DNA of 64,000 nt from Pseudomonas maioricensis (GCF_022790535.1 NZ_LOHG01000002.1:404254-468253); one strand, 5' to 3'. Positions 9,602 through 19,914 are shown, counted from the stretch's first letter. Translations and numbers: made by a program. The notes: generated by a model from the sequence alone, not told the origin.

Positions 9602-10579
9602 ATGGCAAAGCGTATCCAGTTCAGCACAACCGGCGGCCCGGAAGTTCTTGAGTATGTGGACTTCGAACCAGCCCAGCCTGGCCCGCAACAGGTACGTGTG
9701 CGCAATAAGGCCATCGGCCTGAATTTCATTGAAACCTACTTCCGTAGCGGCCTGTATCCGGTGCCGTCCTTCCCGTCGGGTCTGGGTAATGAAGGCGCGG
9801 GGATCGTTGATGCGATAGGCAGCGAAGTCAGCCGTTTCAAAGTCGGCGACCGCGTAGCCTACGGCACCGGTCCGCTTGGCAGCTACAGCGAGCTGCATAC
9901 CTTGCCGGAAGCCAATCTGGTGCATCTTCCGGAAAAGATCAGTTTCGAACAAGCTGCCGCCGTCATGCTCAAGGGTTTGACCGTGCAGTATTTGCTGCGT
10001 CAGACCTACGTCGTGAAGCCGGGTGAAACGATCCTGTTCCATGCCGCAGCCGGTGGTGTGGGCTCGCTCGCCACCCAATGGGCCAAGGCGCTGGGCGCGA
10101 AGCTGATCGGCACTGTCAGTTCCGCCGAGAAAGCCGCTCACGCCAAAGCACTGGGTGCATGGGAAGTGATTGATTACAGCAAGGAAGACGTAGCCAAGCG
10201 CGTACTGGAACTGACCGACGGGCAGAAATGCCCGGTGGTCTATGACGGCGTGGGCCAGGATACCTGGACCACTTCACTCGATTGCGTTGCACCGCGTGGC
10301 CTGTTGGTCAGCTTCGGGAATGCATCGGGGCCAGTAGCAGGCGTGAACCTGGGGATTCTGGCCAGTAAAGGTTCGCTGTACGTCACGCGCCCAACCCTGG
10401 GCAGCTACGCCAACACCCCACAGAACCTGCAAAGCATGGCTGACGAACTGTTCAACATGCTCGCCAGCGGCAAGATCAAGGTGGATAACATTCAGCAATT
10501 TGCCCTCAAAGATGCGGGCAAAGCGCAGACCGAACTGTCGGGCCGCCGCACCACCGGCTCAACTATCTTGATTCCTTGA
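9602..10579 (+). CDS. qor: NADPH:quinone reductase, zinc-free MDR family
   Basis: A 325-aa medium-chain dehydrogenase/reductase of the quinone oxidoreductase group. The N-terminal GroES-like domain contains NFIETYFRSGLYPVPSFPSGLGNEGAG. The Rossmann nucleotide domain contains AAAGGVGSLATQWAKALGAKLIGTV (about residues 147-172). The catalytic and structural zinc cysteines of alcohol dehydrogenases are absent. It matches PA0023 of P. aeruginosa in both sequence type and position. GGAGAG precedes the ATG. It would reduce quinones or enals with NADPH in the cytoplasm. Confidence 0.93.
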   Translation: MAKRIQFSTTGGPEVLEYVDFEPAQPGPQQVRVRNKAIGLNFIETYFRSGLYPVPSFPSGLGNEGAGIVDAIGSEVSRFKVGDRVAYGTGPLGSYSELHTLPEANLVHLPEKISFEQAAAVMLKGLTVQYLLRQTYVVKPGETILFHAAAGGVGSLATQWAKALGAKLIGTVSSAEKAAHAKALGAWEVIDYSKEDVAKRVLELTDGQKCPVVYDGVGQDTWTTSLDCVAPRGLLVSFGNASGPVAGVNLGILASKGSLYVTRPTLGSYANTPQNLQSMADELFNMLASGKIKVDNIQQFALKDAGKAQTELSGRRTTGSTILIP

Positions 10580-10633
10580 TTGGAAATGCAAACACCCGAG
10601 GGAGATTCTTTGAGGGCCTGCTAGCTAAATTCC

Positions 10634-10727
10634 CTGTGGGAGCGAATTCATTCGCGAAAGGGCAGGTAGATCCGCCACTTATATGTCGGCTGAAACACCG
10701 CCTTCCCGAATAAATTCGGTCCCACAG
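10634..10727. repeat. degenerate paired REP element (GAGCGAATTCATTCGCGAA type)
   Basis: The left arm is CTGTGGGAGCGAATTCATTC and the right arm is CCCGAATAAATTCGGTCCCACAG, complementary with several mismatches. A further inverted half (TGGGACCGAATTTA) lies at 10761-10774, running into the 3' end of tsaC. It belongs to the same sequence type as the clean doublet at 54430. The 192-base convergent gap between qor and tsaC holds nothing else that I can see. Confidence 0.7.
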
Positions 10728-10771
10728 GTCCATCATGAGCCCGAGATCATGTTCAACCCCTGGGACCGAAT

Positions 10772-11329
10772 TTACCCCGCCCGAACAACCTCTGCGGTCG
10801 CTATATCGCGAATCACACTAGGATTGCGACGGCCACCCAGACTGCCACTCAGCACAGAATCAATCTGCCCTCGAAAATACTGCTCGACCCGCAGCCGGCT
10901 TCGCGCGGCGGGGCGACCAGCAGGGTTGGCTGAGGTGGAAATCAATGGCCCGACCAAAGCACAGAGTTCTCGCACTACAGAGTGATCACTGACCCTCAAT
11001 GCCACGGTTTCATGGATACCGGTCACCCACTGCGGCAAGAGGTTCTGATGGGGCACAAGCCAGGTATTGGGACCGGGCCAGGTGCTGGCCATGCGATCCA
11101 GCCACAGCTCAGGAAAATCTTCGAAAAGGAAGTCAAACTGATGAATGTTGTCAGCGATCAGAATCAGCCCTTTTTCCACAGGCCGCGACTTGATCGCCAG
11201 CAGGCGGTAAACCGCTTCTTCATCCCAAGGATCACAACCCAGCCCCCATACCGCCTCGGTCGGGTAGGCAATGACCGCACCGGCGCGAATCTCTCGGGCG
11301 GCTTGCTGCACACGCCAACTGCTGACCAT
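10772..11329 (-). CDS. tsaC: threonylcarbamoyl-AMP synthase
   Basis: TsaC (YrdC/Sua5 family, 185 aa) makes threonylcarbamoyl-AMP from threonine, bicarbonate and ATP, the first step of the t6A37 modification of ANN-decoding tRNAs. The YrdC domain fills the protein: [14 protein letters not shown] near residue 23, [25 protein letters not shown] and the SANPAGRPA loop. There is no Sua5 C-terminal domain. The ATG at 11329 is chosen because GGAG lies seven bases upstream; a GTG six bases earlier is possible. It is downstream of dprA on the same strand. Confidence 0.95.
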   Translation of the reverse strand: MVSSWRVQQAAREIRAGAVIAYPTEAVWGLGCDPWDEEAVYRLLAIKSRPVEKGLILIADNIHQFDFLFEDFPELWLDRMASTWPGPNTWLVPHQNLLPQWVTGIHETVALRVSDHSVVRELCALVGPLISTSANPAGRPAARSRLRVEQYFRGQIDSVLSGSLGGRRNPSVIRDIATAEVVRAG

Positions 11330-11366
11330 TTTCACTCTCCGCTAAAACATTGTCGGCAGTTTAACC

Positions 11367-12479
11367 TCAGGCCGCGCGCGCAAACCATCGTCCCGCCTCA
11401 CAGGTAACACGGCCGTCCAGTTCCAGGTCGGTCAGCGCAGCGAGTACCTTTGGCAAGGCCCACCCGCTGGAGTGCGCCAGGGCTTCACTGGTATGGGGTG
11501 CAGCGTGCAGCAGCACCAGCAATGGATGATCAATAACGACGTCGGATGTCCGCACCGCTTCAGTTGGAGCGACGACTTGCCAGCCACGTAATGCTTCAAG
11601 AATGTGATGCACCGTCTCAACCAGCACTGCTCCATCCCTGATCAACTGATGACAGCCACGTGCACCGGGATGGTGAATCGAACCCGGGATGGCAAAGACC
11701 TCGCGGCCTTGTTCGGCAGCGAGCCGCGCGGTGATCAGAGAACCGCTGGCGACACTGGCTTCGACTACCAGCACTCCAAGGGATAAACCACTGATGATTC
11801 TGTTGCGTCGAGGAAAGTTGCTGGCGCTGGGCCCAGCATCCAGAGGGAACTCGGAAACGACGGCACTGCCTTCAGCGATCATCCGTGCTGCCAGCGACCG
11901 ATGACGCTGTGGATAAAGTTTTTCGATACCCGTGCCCAACACGCCGATTGTAGAGCCTCCAACATCCAGGGCAGCCTGATGCGCTGCACCATCAATGCCC
12001 AGTGCCAAACCGCTGGTAATGACAAAACCGGCACTGGCGAGACTTTTGGAAAAAGCGGCGGCAGTGTCCATTCCCGGACGCGAAGCACGGCGGCTGCCGA
12101 CCATACCCAGCTGTGGTCGGTCCAGAATAGTGAGGTTGCCCGCTACAAACAGAAGAGGGGGAGGATCAGGAATTTCCGCTAGCAATGCCGGGTAGTGAGG
12201 GTCGTCCCACATCAGCAAATGCTGGTCCGGAAGCTCTAACCATGCCAACGCTGCGCTAGCACCGTCGCGAACATCCGGATCGCGTCGGGCCTCGGCACTG
12301 GCCGCCGGCAAGCCCAGTGAGCGCCAGGCACTGGCTGGCGCACCGAGGGCAGCAGAAGCGCTGCCGAAAGCACTGATTAACTTGAAAAATCGTTTGGGGC
12401 CTACCTCGGGCAACCTATGCAGGCGCAGTCGCGCTTCCTGTTCTGCAGGCGAAGGCGCAGCTTTTTCAAACAGTGGCAT
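11367..12479 (-). CDS. dprA: DNA-processing protein DprA/Smf
   Basis: A 370-aa DprA protein, which binds incoming single-stranded DNA and loads RecA during natural transformation; it is widely kept even in strains not known to be competent. The Rossmann-like core shows GMVGSRRASRPG (about residue 127), GIDGAAH, GTGIEKLYPQ, EFPLDAGP and FPRRNRIISGLS. The C-terminal winged-helix domain is visible as HTSEALAHSSGWALPKVLAALTDLELDGRV. AAGGAAG lies seven bases before the ATG. It sits between the LysM protein and tsaC, all on the minus strand. Confidence 0.96.
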   Translation of the reverse strand: MPLFEKAAPSPAEQEARLRLHRLPEVGPKRFFKLISAFGSASAALGAPASAWRSLGLPAASAEARRDPDVRDGASAALAWLELPDQHLLMWDDPHYPALLAEIPDPPPLLFVAGNLTILDRPQLGMVGSRRASRPGMDTAAAFSKSLASAGFVITSGLALGIDGAAHQAALDVGGSTIGVLGTGIEKLYPQRHRSLAARMIAEGSAVVSEFPLDAGPSASNFPRRNRIISGLSLGVLVVEASVASGSLITARLAAEQGREVFAIPGSIHHPGARGCHQLIRDGAVLVETVHHILEALRGWQVVAPTEAVRTSDVVIDHPLLVLLHAAPHTSEALAHSSGWALPKVLAALTDLELDGRVTCEAGRWFARAA

Positions 12480-12602
12480 GAGATCTTCCTTGATCTATGG
12501 CGCACCTTAAAAGGTGGCCAATCCTGTGGATAAGTCTGTTAACAACAATTTGATAACTGGGGTGTGGAGGACAAAAATCTGTATTAATTCTGCAACATGA
12601 GG

Positions 12603-13628
12603 CTAAGGGTTTCTGACCTTGTCCAACACTTCCAAGGATCGATTGGCGTTAAGAACCAGCCCGTAGCTGAGTTTTTCGTACGTGCGGAAAATCATCAGCA
12701 GCCCGGAGCGCTCGTCAGGAATTTTGACTTGTTCACCGGTGATGCGATCCCGGACAGTTTCCCCGGTCTTGTAGATCGCCAGCACGTTACCTTCTGTCAG
12801 GCCATCGCGCCTGCCACGGTCCACCGTCACAACATCCATCACACCCACCTGGTTCACGCCCCGAGGGACGTCGATAATCAGGCCGTTGATGTTGCTACGC
12901 GGCTCGCTGGGCAAGAAGCTGGAGTTGATCGGGCGTTCTTCGCTGGCAAACAGACGATCGCCCACCCGTACTTCCTGATTGGAGCGTTGCAGCATCAGCG
13001 TGGAGACATCGCCTTCGGACGCCACAATCTCACCACCGCCAATCTCATCCGCGTTGATACCCAGCACTTCCTGAGTCACCGGATCGATATAGGTTTTGCC
13101 CTGACGGAAGATGCCATACACCGAATGAGCAGGATCCACCTCGCCACGCGCATAAATACGGTCACCAATGCCGCTTAGCACACGCTCGGCATTACCGGCC
13201 ACGATGTAAGGCGCTGTGTCGAACTGCTCAGGGGCATCCACAATGCGGTTGCTGAGCAAGAAGGCATTGATTGCCCCCAAAGGAATGCTTGGCACTGCTT
13301 CGACCATAGGCGTGCTGCGCACCCGGGGCGAGAGTTTGACGGTGCCGCGCGACTCACCACGATTGAGGGTTACCCGTGGCTGACCGTCGACATAACTCAA
13401 CGACAAAGTATCACCGGGATAGATCAGATCAGGGTCGTGGACCTGCGGATTGGCACGCCAGATCTCCTGCCATTTCCAGGGCTCGCTGAGGAATTTTCCT
13501 GAAATGTCCCAAAGCGTGTCACCGGCAACCACTGTGTAACGCTGCGGATGGCCTTCCCTGAGTTGCACTTGCGCCTGCACAAGACCGGTCGCGGCCAACA
13601 GCAGCAGGGCGAGTAGTGATTTCCTCAT
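12603..13628 (-). CDS. exported LysM peptidoglycan-binding protein (TsaP-like)
   Basis: A 341-aa exported protein: signal peptide about residues 1-19 (ends VQAQ), then one LysM domain at about 29-78 (YTVVAGDTLWDISGKFL, NPQVHDPDLIYPGDTLSL), then a long C-terminal region without other familiar domains. The architecture and position correspond to PA0020 of P. aeruginosa, which I recall as related to TsaP, the peptidoglycan-binding partner of the type IV pilus secretin; that assignment is from memory. It is the first gene of a minus-strand run with dprA and tsaC. It is divergent from def, and a perfect DnaA box lies in the gap before dprA. Confidence 0.85.
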   Translation of the reverse strand: MRKSLLALLLLAATGLVQAQVQLREGHPQRYTVVAGDTLWDISGKFLSEPWKWQEIWRANPQVHDPDLIYPGDTLSLSYVDGQPRVTLNRGESRGTVKLSPRVRSTPMVEAVPSIPLGAINAFLLSNRIVDAPEQFDTAPYIVAGNAERVLSGIGDRIYARGEVDPAHSVYGIFRQGKTYIDPVTQEVLGINADEIGGGEIVASEGDVSTLMLQRSNQEVRVGDRLFASEERPINSSFLPSEPRSNINGLIIDVPRGVNQVGVMDVVTVDRGRRDGLTEGNVLAIYKTGETVRDRITGEQVKIPDERSGLLMIFRTYEKLSYGLVLNANRSLEVLDKVRNP

Positions 13629-13767
13629 GCAGTGAATCCCTTTATCATGTTGCTTCGCGTGAACATAGAGTCCTATCCGGCTCGGTGTGAAAATGGTTGC
13701 CCCGCTTGGACGTCCAAAGCCTAGCAGCCGATTTTGACTTTACCCTACAAGTGCAGCTCTTACGTAT

Positions 13768-14274
13768 ATGGCTATTCTAAACATCCTCGAGTTTCCCGAT
13801 TCGCGCCTGCGCACCATCGCCAAGCCGGTGGCCGTAGTAGACGCCGACATTCGTCAGTTGGTCGATGACATGTTTGAAACCATGTATGAGGCGCCAGGTA
13901 TCGGGCTGGCTGCAACCCAGGTCAACGTCCATAAGCGTGTAGTGGTCATGGACCTCAGCGAAGACCGCAGCGAGCCTCGGGTTTTCATCAACCCCGAGAT
14001 CGAAATGCTGACCGATGAAATGGATCAGTATCAGGAAGGCTGCCTTTCCGTTCCGGGCTTCTATGAAAACGTAGATCGCCCGCAAAAGGTCCGTATCAAA
14101 GCGCTGGATCGTGACGGCAAGGCTTACGAAGAAATCGCTGAAGGCCTGCTTGCTGTGTGTATCCAGCATGAGTGCGATCACCTGAACGGCAAGCTGTTCG
14201 TCGATTACCTGTCCAACCTCAAGCGCGACCGGATCAAGAAAAAGCTCGAAAAACTGCACAAGCAGAACGCTTGA
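13768..14274 (+). CDS. def: peptide deformylase
   Basis: Def (168 aa) removes the formyl group from new polypeptides. All three family motifs are intact: GIGLAATQ (residues 44-51), EGCLSVPG with metal ligand Cys92, and QHECDHLNG with His134, catalytic Glu135 and His138. The length equals the gammaproteobacterial norm. It is immediately upstream of fmt, whose product adds the formyl group, but a REP doublet separates the two. The ribosome site is weak. Confidence 0.98.
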   Translation: MAILNILEFPDSRLRTIAKPVAVVDADIRQLVDDMFETMYEAPGIGLAATQVNVHKRVVVMDLSEDRSEPRVFINPEIEMLTDEMDQYQEGCLSVPGFYENVDRPQKVRIKALDRDGKAYEEIAEGLLAVCIQHECDHLNGKLFVDYLSNLKRDRIKKKLEKLHKQNA

Positions 14275-14285
14275 TTCCTACCTGA

Positions 14286-14389
14286 CTGTAGGAGCTGCCG
14301 CAGGCTGCGAACGACCGGGAACCGGTCGCCAAGGCCATTGTTGCTGAAGGTTGTTCCAACCTTATCGCAGCCTTCGGCAGCTCCTACAG
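14286..14389. repeat. paired REP element between def and fmt
   Basis: Arms of the GAGCTGCCGAAGGCTGCGA type (one base changed in the left arm, CCGCAGG for CCGAAGG) are separated by a longer spacer of about 55 bases. The spacer contains its own hairpin (GACCGGGAACCGGTC). It ends 31 bases before the fmt start, so transcripts reading from def into fmt would carry the structure in the fmt leader. Confidence 0.85.
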
Positions 14390-14419
14390 TTCAAAATGCC
14401 CTTTCCCAACGAGAAGCCC

Positions 14420-15379
14420 ATGACTGAGCCACTGCGCATCGTCTTCGCCGGCACACCAGAGTTTGCCGCTGAACACCTCAAGGCCTTGCTCGACAGCCCT
14501 CACCAGATCATCGCGGTCTACACCCAGCCTGATCGCCCGGCGGGTCGTGGACAAAAGCTGATGCCGAGCCCGGTCAAGCAACTGGCTGTGCAACACGATA
14601 TTCCGGTGCTGCAACCGCCAACCCTGCGCGATGCCGCGGCTCAGGCCGAACTGGCTGCGCTTAAGCCTGATTTGCTGGTGGTGGTCGCTTACGGTCTGAT
14701 CCTGCCACAAGTGGTGCTGGATATTCCGCGTCTGGGCTGCATCAACAGCCACGCATCGCTGCTGCCACGCTGGCGCGGTGCCGCGCCGATCCAGCGCGCT
14801 GTAGAGGCAGGCGATGCCGAAAGCGGTGTGACCGTGATGCGCATGGAGCTGGGCCTGGACACCGGGCCGATGCTGCTCAAAGCCGTAACCCCAATCACCC
14901 CTGAAGACACCGGTGGCACGCTGCATGATCGCCTTGCCGAACTTGGTCCGCCTGCTGTGTTGCAAGCGATTGCCGGTCTGGCCGACGGCTCGCTCGTCGG
15001 CGAAGTGCAGGATGACAGCCTCGCCACCTACGCTCACAAGCTCAACAAGGACGAAGCACGCATCGACTGGAGCCGTCCGGCTGACGAGCTGGAGCGTCTG
15101 GTTCGTGCTTTCAATCCATGGCCGATCTGCCACAGCACGCTGAACGGCGAAGCCCTGAAAGTCCTCGCCGCCAGCCTCGCTGAAGGGCAGGGCGAGCCGG
15201 GCACTATTCTGGAGGCGAGCAGGGACGGCCTGATAGTCGCCTGTGGCCAGGGCGCGCTGCGTTTGACTCGCCTGCAATTGCCAGGCGGCAAGCCACTTAA
15301 TTTCACCGACCTGTTCAACAGCCGTCGCGAGAAATTCGCCATCGGCACCGTGCTGGGCCAACAGGTGGCTGCGCAATGA
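14420..15379 (+). CDS. fmt: methionyl-tRNA formyltransferase
   Basis: Fmt (319 aa) formylates initiator Met-tRNA with 10-formyl-THF. The N-terminal transferase domain begins [16 protein letters not shown] and contains the catalytic pattern [19 protein letters not shown] (Asn109, His111). The C-terminal OB-like tRNA-binding domain starts near residue 208. The frame is open upstream into the REP element, but [15 protein letters not shown] is the conserved beginning, so ATG 14420 is used. The stop overlaps the rsmB start (ATGA), indicating coupling. Confidence 0.97.
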   Translation: MTEPLRIVFAGTPEFAAEHLKALLDSPHQIIAVYTQPDRPAGRGQKLMPSPVKQLAVQHDIPVLQPPTLRDAAAQAELAALKPDLLVVVAYGLILPQVVLDIPRLGCINSHASLLPRWRGAAPIQRAVEAGDAESGVTVMRMELGLDTGPMLLKAVTPITPEDTGGTLHDRLAELGPPAVLQAIAGLADGSLVGEVQDDSLATYAHKLNKDEARIDWSRPADELERLVRAFNPWPICHSTLNGEALKVLAASLAEGQGEPGTILEASRDGLIVACGQGALRLTRLQLPGGKPLNFTDLFNSRREKFAIGTVLGQQVAAQ

Positions 15380-16692
15380 ACCCGCGTCTGGCCGCCGCCA
15401 AGGCACTGGCCGCTGTGCTCAGCGGCAAAGCTTCGCTCAACAGTTCGCTCCCGACGCAGATGGACAAGGTTGAAGTCCGTGATCGCGGCCTGACTCAGGA
15501 TCTGGCGTTTGGTACAGCCCGCTGGCAACCACGTCTTTCTGCGCTGGCGGCAAAACTGTTGCAAAAGCCTTTCAAGGCCGCTGATGCCGACGTCGAAGCG
15601 TTGCTGCTGGTGGGTTTGTATCAACTTCTGTATTCGCGGATACCGGCTCACGCGGCTATCGGCGAAACCGTGGGCTGCGCCGACAAACTGAAAAAGCCAT
15701 GGGCCAAGGCGCTACTCAACGCCGTGCTGCGCCGTGCACAGCGTGAAAGCGAAGCGTTGTTGGCCGAGCTGGAACATGATCCGGTGGTGCGCACGTCGCA
15801 CCCTCGCTGGCTGCAAAAAGCCTTGAAAGCCGCATGGCCGGAGCAATGGGAAGCCATCTGCGCCGCCAACAACGCGCATCCGCCGATGATTCTACGGGTC
15901 AATCGGCGGCACAACAGCCGCGATCAATACCTCGAACTGCTGGCCAAAGCCGGCATTGAAGCAGTCGGCTGTACGTTCAGTCAGGACGGTATCCTGCTGA
16001 CCGAACCTTGCGATGTGCGCAGCCTGCCGGGCTTTGCCGAAGGCTGGATCAGCGTTCAGGACGAAGCCGCGCAACTGGCTGCCGATCTGCTGGAATTGGC
16101 GCCAGGCCAACGTGTACTGGACGCCTGTTGCGCACCTGGTGGCAAAACCTGTCACTTGATGGAAGTCCAGCCTGCATTGGCAGGCGTAGTGGCGGTGGAT
16201 CTGGAAGCCAAGCGGCTAGTGCGGGTGCGCGAAAACCTTGAGCGCCTGGGCCTGAGCGCCGAACTGATCGCCGCCGATGCCCGGGAAACCGCGCAATGGT
16301 GGGACGGCAAGCCGTTTCAGCGCATCCTGCTCGATGCACCCTGCTCGGCAACTGGCGTGATCCGTCGTCATCCCGACATCAAGCTGACCCGACAGGCCGA
16401 TGACATCCCGGCCTTGGCAACCCTGCAAGGCGAGTTGCTCGATGCCCTTTGGCCAACCCTGCAAGTCGGCGGCATTCTGCTTTACGCCACGTGCTCGACG
16501 CTGCCCATGGAGAACACCGAAGTCATCGAGGCGTTCCTCGCGCGGACATCCGGTGCACGTGAACTGGACATTGCCGGTCAGCTCGGCCAGCAACCATCGG
16601 GCCTCAAGCAGCCACACGGTCGCCAACTGCTCGCGCAGGAAGGCGGGCATGATGGGTTCTATTACGCCAAACTGATCAAGATCGCTGCTTGA
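15376..16692 (+). CDS. rsmB: 16S rRNA (cytosine-967-C5)-methyltransferase
   Basis: RsmB/Sun (438 aa) methylates C967 of 16S rRNA using SAM. The N-terminal NusB-like RNA-binding domain covers about residues 1-140. The Rossmann methyltransferase domain shows [17 protein letters not shown] (SAM site, about 248-264) and [18 protein letters not shown], whose cysteine is the catalytic nucleophile, plus [15 protein letters not shown]. It overlaps the fmt stop by four bases and is followed by trkA after a REP-containing gap. Confidence 0.97.
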   Translation: MNPRLAAAKALAAVLSGKASLNSSLPTQMDKVEVRDRGLTQDLAFGTARWQPRLSALAAKLLQKPFKAADADVEALLLVGLYQLLYSRIPAHAAIGETVGCADKLKKPWAKALLNAVLRRAQRESEALLAELEHDPVVRTSHPRWLQKALKAAWPEQWEAICAANNAHPPMILRVNRRHNSRDQYLELLAKAGIEAVGCTFSQDGILLTEPCDVRSLPGFAEGWISVQDEAAQLAADLLELAPGQRVLDACCAPGGKTCHLMEVQPALAGVVAVDLEAKRLVRVRENLERLGLSAELIAADARETAQWWDGKPFQRILLDAPCSATGVIRRHPDIKLTRQADDIPALATLQGELLDALWPTLQVGGILLYATCSTLPMENTEVIEAFLARTSGARELDIAGQLGQQPSGLKQPHGRQLLAQEGGHDGFYYAKLIKIAA

Positions 16693-16721
16693 TTCGCGAT
16701 ACTCAAATTCAATGCAAACTC

Positions 16722-16828
16722 TTGTGGGAGCTGGGCTTGCCCGCGATGAACGATGGCGCATATTTGAAGAAAGACCGTAGCGCCTTTATCGTCGGAATGC
16801 CGCCCAGACCAAGCCCGGCTCACACAGG
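16722..16828. repeat. degenerate paired REP-like element
   Basis: TTGTGGGAGCTGGGCTTGCC on the left is matched by GGCATTCC...ACCAAGCCCGGCTCACACAGG on the right, with mismatches and a spacer of about 60 bases. It belongs to a further REP variant (GCTGGGCTTGCCCGCGAT). It lies between rsmB and trkA. Confidence 0.65.
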
Positions 16829-16878
16829 TTTTTACGCAATTCCATAGATTTGCTTATGCCGCTTCAAGGAGCAACTGA

Positions 16879-18252
16879 TTGAAAATCATCATCCTCGGCG
16901 CAGGGCAGGTTGGCGGGACGCTGGCTGAACACCTCGCCAGCGAAGCCAACGACATTACCGTGGTCGACACCGATGGCGACCGGCTGCGTGATCTGGGCGA
17001 TCGTCTGGATATCCGTACGGTGCAGGGCCGTGGCTCGTTCCCGACCGTACTCCGTCAGGCCGGTGCCGACGACGCTGACATGCTGGTGGCGGTCACCAAC
17101 AGCGACGAAACCAACATGGTTGCCTGCCAGGTGGCCTACACGCTATTCCACACTCCGACCAAGATCGCCCGTGTTCGGGAAGCGGCTTATCTGACACGCG
17201 CAGGCCTGTTCGACAACGATGCCATCCCCGTCGACGTGCTGATCAGCCCGGAACAGGTCGTTACCAACTACATCAAGCGCCTGATCGAATACCCAGGCTC
17301 GCTGCAAGTCATCGACTTCGCAGGCGGCAAAGCACAGCTGGTGGCGGTGAAGGCCTATTACGGCGGCCCGCTGGTCGGTCAGCAACTGCGCCAGTTGCGT
17401 GAACACATGCCCAATGTCGACATGCGTGTGGCGGCCATCTTCCGACGTGACCGGCCAATCCTGCCGCAAGGCGATACTGTCATCGAAGCGGACGATGAAG
17501 TGTTCTTCATCGCCGCCAAGGCGGACATTCGAGCGGTCATGAGTGAGATGCGCCGCCTGGACGAGAACTACAAACGCATTGTCATCGCGGGCGGCGGGCA
17601 TATCGGTGAGCGGCTGGCGGAAGCCATCGAAAGCCGTTATCAGGTCAAGATCATCGAGATGAACCCGGCGCGCTGCCGACACCTGTCCGAGTCGCTGAAC
17701 AGCACTGTCGTGCTGCAGGGCAGCGCTTCGGATCGCGATCTGTTGCTTGAAGAGAACATCGCCAACACCGACCTCTTCCTGGCCCTGACCAACGACGACG
17801 AAGCCAACATCATGTCGTCGTTGCTGGCCAAGCGCATGGGCGCGCGCAAGGTGATGACCATCATCAACAACCCGGCCTATGTGGATTTGGTGCAGGGCGG
17901 CGAAATCGATATCGCGGTCAGCCCGCAACTGGCAACCATCGGCACCTTGCTGGCCCACGTGCGACGCGGCGATATCGTCAGCGTGCACTCACTGCGTCGC
18001 GGTGCAGCCGAGGCCATTGAGGTGGTTGCTCACGGCGATACCAAGTCCAGCAAGGTGATCGGCAAGGCCATCAAAGACATCGCTCTGCCGTCGGGCACCA
18101 CGATCGGAGCCATCATTCGGGCCGACGAAGTACTCATCGCCCACGACGCCACTGTGATCGAAACCGGTGACCACGTGATCATGTTCCTTGTGGATAAAAA
18201 GTACATCCGCGATGTGGAGCGGTTGTTTCAGGTGGGGTTGAGCTTTTTTTAA
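16879..18252 (+). CDS. trkA: Trk potassium uptake regulatory subunit TrkA
   Basis: TrkA (457 aa) is the peripheral NAD(H)-binding subunit that gates the TrkH/TrkG potassium channel. Two tandem RCK units are visible. The first Rossmann fold starts at residue 1 ([18 protein letters not shown]) and the second at about 232 ([17 protein letters not shown]). Each is followed by a TrkA-C part ([11 protein letters not shown] and [13 protein letters not shown]). The start is TTG at 16879, supported by AAGGAGC eight bases upstream and by the conserved first residues; no ATG fits. A perfect DnaA box (18189-18197) lies in the last part of the gene. Confidence 0.97.
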   Translation: MKIIILGAGQVGGTLAEHLASEANDITVVDTDGDRLRDLGDRLDIRTVQGRGSFPTVLRQAGADDADMLVAVTNSDETNMVACQVAYTLFHTPTKIARVREAAYLTRAGLFDNDAIPVDVLISPEQVVTNYIKRLIEYPGSLQVIDFAGGKAQLVAVKAYYGGPLVGQQLRQLREHMPNVDMRVAAIFRRDRPILPQGDTVIEADDEVFFIAAKADIRAVMSEMRRLDENYKRIVIAGGGHIGERLAEAIESRYQVKIIEMNPARCRHLSESLNSTVVLQGSASDRDLLLEENIANTDLFLALTNDDEANIMSSLLAKRMGARKVMTIINNPAYVDLVQGGEIDIAVSPQLATIGTLLAHVRRGDIVSVHSLRRGAAEAIEVVAHGDTKSSKVIGKAIKDIALPSGTTIGAIIRADEVLIAHDATVIETGDHVIMFLVDKKYIRDVERLFQVGLSFF

Positions 18253-18269
18253 GCGGGTACGTGGTTTCC

Positions 18270-18343
18270 TTGTAGGAGCTGCCGAAGGCTGCGAAGCGTG
18301 TTTCATGACACACCGCATTCGCAGCCTTCGGCAGCTCCTACAA
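18270..18343. repeat. paired REP element (GAGCTGCCGAAGGCTGCGA type)
   Basis: TTGTAGGAGCTGCCGAAGG opens the left arm and the reverse complement closes at 18343, with a spacer of about 25 bases that resembles the one at 1720 (TTCATGACACACCGCAT against TTCTGACACACCGCCAT). It lies in the convergent gap between trkA and the acyltransferase gene. Confidence 0.87.
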
Positions 18344-18356
18344 AGGCCAATTCAAC

Positions 18357-19244
18357 TCAATACCAGCGAGCCTCTCCGGCAGGGCGTTTCTTGAAGCGCT
18401 TCATGGTCCACATGTATTGGCTCGGATAGGCCCGTACATATTTCTCCACCACCTGGCTCATGGCTGCTGCCGAGGTTGCGGTGTCGGTGCTGTACATGGC
18501 TTCAGGTGCAGCCTCCAGAACCACTTTATAACCCGAGCCGTCCGGCAGGCGCATGGCATGCAGGAACACGCCGACTGCTTTACCACCGGCCAGCATGTTG
18601 GGCACAAACTTGCTAGTCAGGGCTGTAGTGGCGAAAAACGGCACGAATATGCCTGCCGATTCAGCCGGCTCAGGATCAGCAGGAATACCCACCGAGCCGC
18701 CTTTGCGCACTTCCTTGATGACGCTGAGGATGCCTTCCTTGGTGGACGCCGCAACGCGGTTACCCAGTTGCACGCGCTGTTTGCGCAGCAGGTCATCGAC
18801 CGCTTTGAGTTTGGGCGGGCGATAGAAAATGATCGGTTTGCACTGGCTGCAGTAGAAGTGGTTCAACACTTCCCAGTTGCCGAGGTGACTGGTAATGCCA
18901 ACGACTCCCTTGCCGGACGCCAAGGCATCCTTGAGCACGTCGAGGCCTTCCACTTCGCGCACCAGATCGATTGACTTCTGAGCAGGCCAGATCCAGGCGC
19001 AGGCGCTTTCGGTAAGGGTCTTGCCGATGTCCATCAAGCTACGACCGACGAGACGCTCGCGCTCGGCAGGGTCCATTTCCGGAAAGCATTTGGCCAGGTT
19101 GATGCGCGCTACCTCACGAGAGCGGTTCGGCAGTTTCCACATCAGCCAGCCGATACCCGCACCGGCCCACTGCACAACGCGCCAGGGCAACAAGGCAAAC
19201 AGTCGCAATGCACCCACCATGAGGGCACCTTTAAACTTTTCCAC
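18357..19244 (-). CDS. lipid A late acyltransferase (LpxL/HtrB family)
   Basis: A 295-aa lysophospholipid/lipid A acyltransferase of the LpxL/LpxM group. It would transfer a secondary acyl chain from acyl-ACP to Kdo2-lipid IVA at the inner membrane. An N-terminal hydrophobic anchor (about residues 8-38) is followed by the catalytic HX4E motif SHLGNWE (His120, Glu125) and the IPADPEPAESAGIFVPFF region. The position equals P. aeruginosa PA0011, one of two HtrB-type paralogues there. Which acyl position it serves cannot be read from sequence. It is downstream of tag on the same strand. Confidence 0.9.
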   Translation of the reverse strand: MEKFKGALMVGALRLFALLPWRVVQWAGAGIGWLMWKLPNRSREVARINLAKCFPEMDPAERERLVGRSLMDIGKTLTESACAWIWPAQKSIDLVREVEGLDVLKDALASGKGVVGITSHLGNWEVLNHFYCSQCKPIIFYRPPKLKAVDDLLRKQRVQLGNRVAASTKEGILSVIKEVRKGGSVGIPADPEPAESAGIFVPFFATTALTSKFVPNMLAGGKAVGVFLHAMRLPDGSGYKVVLEAAPEAMYSTDTATSAAAMSQVVEKYVRAYPSQYMWTMKRFKKRPAGEARWY

Positions 19245-19282
19245 AGATCACTCCCCAAAACTCAAGGCGGCCATTGTACCCA

Positions 19283-19834
19283 TCAGCGAGCCAAAACCGC
19301 GTATCGATCACAGTCCACGGTGTGGTCCATGACCATGCCGCTCGATTGCATGTAGGCGTAACAGATGGTCGGGCCAACAAAGGTAAAGCCTGCTTTCTTC
19401 AGCGCTTTGCTCATGGCCTCGGCCTCGGGCGTGATGGCCGGGACTTCGCTGCGGTCCTTGCGATGGTTGACCTTCTGTTCACCGCCAACGAACGACCAGA
19501 GAAATTCGACAGGGTTGTCCAGCTTCAGCCAGGCCTGCGCATTGCGCCGGGCGGCATTGAGCTTGAGACGATTGCGAATGATGCCCGGCTCCTGCATCAG
19601 GACCTCGATTTCATCGTCAGTCATGGCGGCGACTCGATGCACATCAAAATCGAACATGACCTCCCGGTAACGCGCACGCTTTTTCAAAACGGTGATCCAT
19701 GACAGACCGGCCTGGAACCCTTCGAGCAAAAGCAACTCGAAGAGCTTCTGCGCATCGCGCAACGGCACGCCCCACTCCTGATCGTGATAATCGATGTAAA
19801 TCGGCTCTTCGTTGCACCAATAGCAGCGTGGCAT
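19283..19834 (-). CDS. tag: DNA-3-methyladenine glycosylase I
   Basis: Tag (183 aa) excises 3-methyladenine from alkylated DNA. The characteristic start PRCYWCNEEPIYIDYHDQEWG contains zinc ligands Cys4 and His17, and Glu38 in LLLLEGFQAGLSW is the base-recognition residue. The C-terminal zinc ligands appear in the MVMDHTVDCDRY segment. The length matches the family (about 185-190). It is divergent from glyQ with about 80 bases between starts. Confidence 0.97.
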   Translation of the reverse strand: MPRCYWCNEEPIYIDYHDQEWGVPLRDAQKLFELLLLEGFQAGLSWITVLKKRARYREVMFDFDVHRVAAMTDDEIEVLMQEPGIIRNRLKLNAARRNAQAWLKLDNPVEFLWSFVGGEQKVNHRKDRSEVPAITPEAEAMSKALKKAGFTFVGPTICYAYMQSSGMVMDHTVDCDRYAVLAR

Positions 19835-19914
19835 AGGGCTTCCAAGGGTGGAGGTGCTGCTGAATCGGGTATACTCCCGCTCTTTAAATCGCAGCCCCAG
19901 TACAGGTGAATTTC

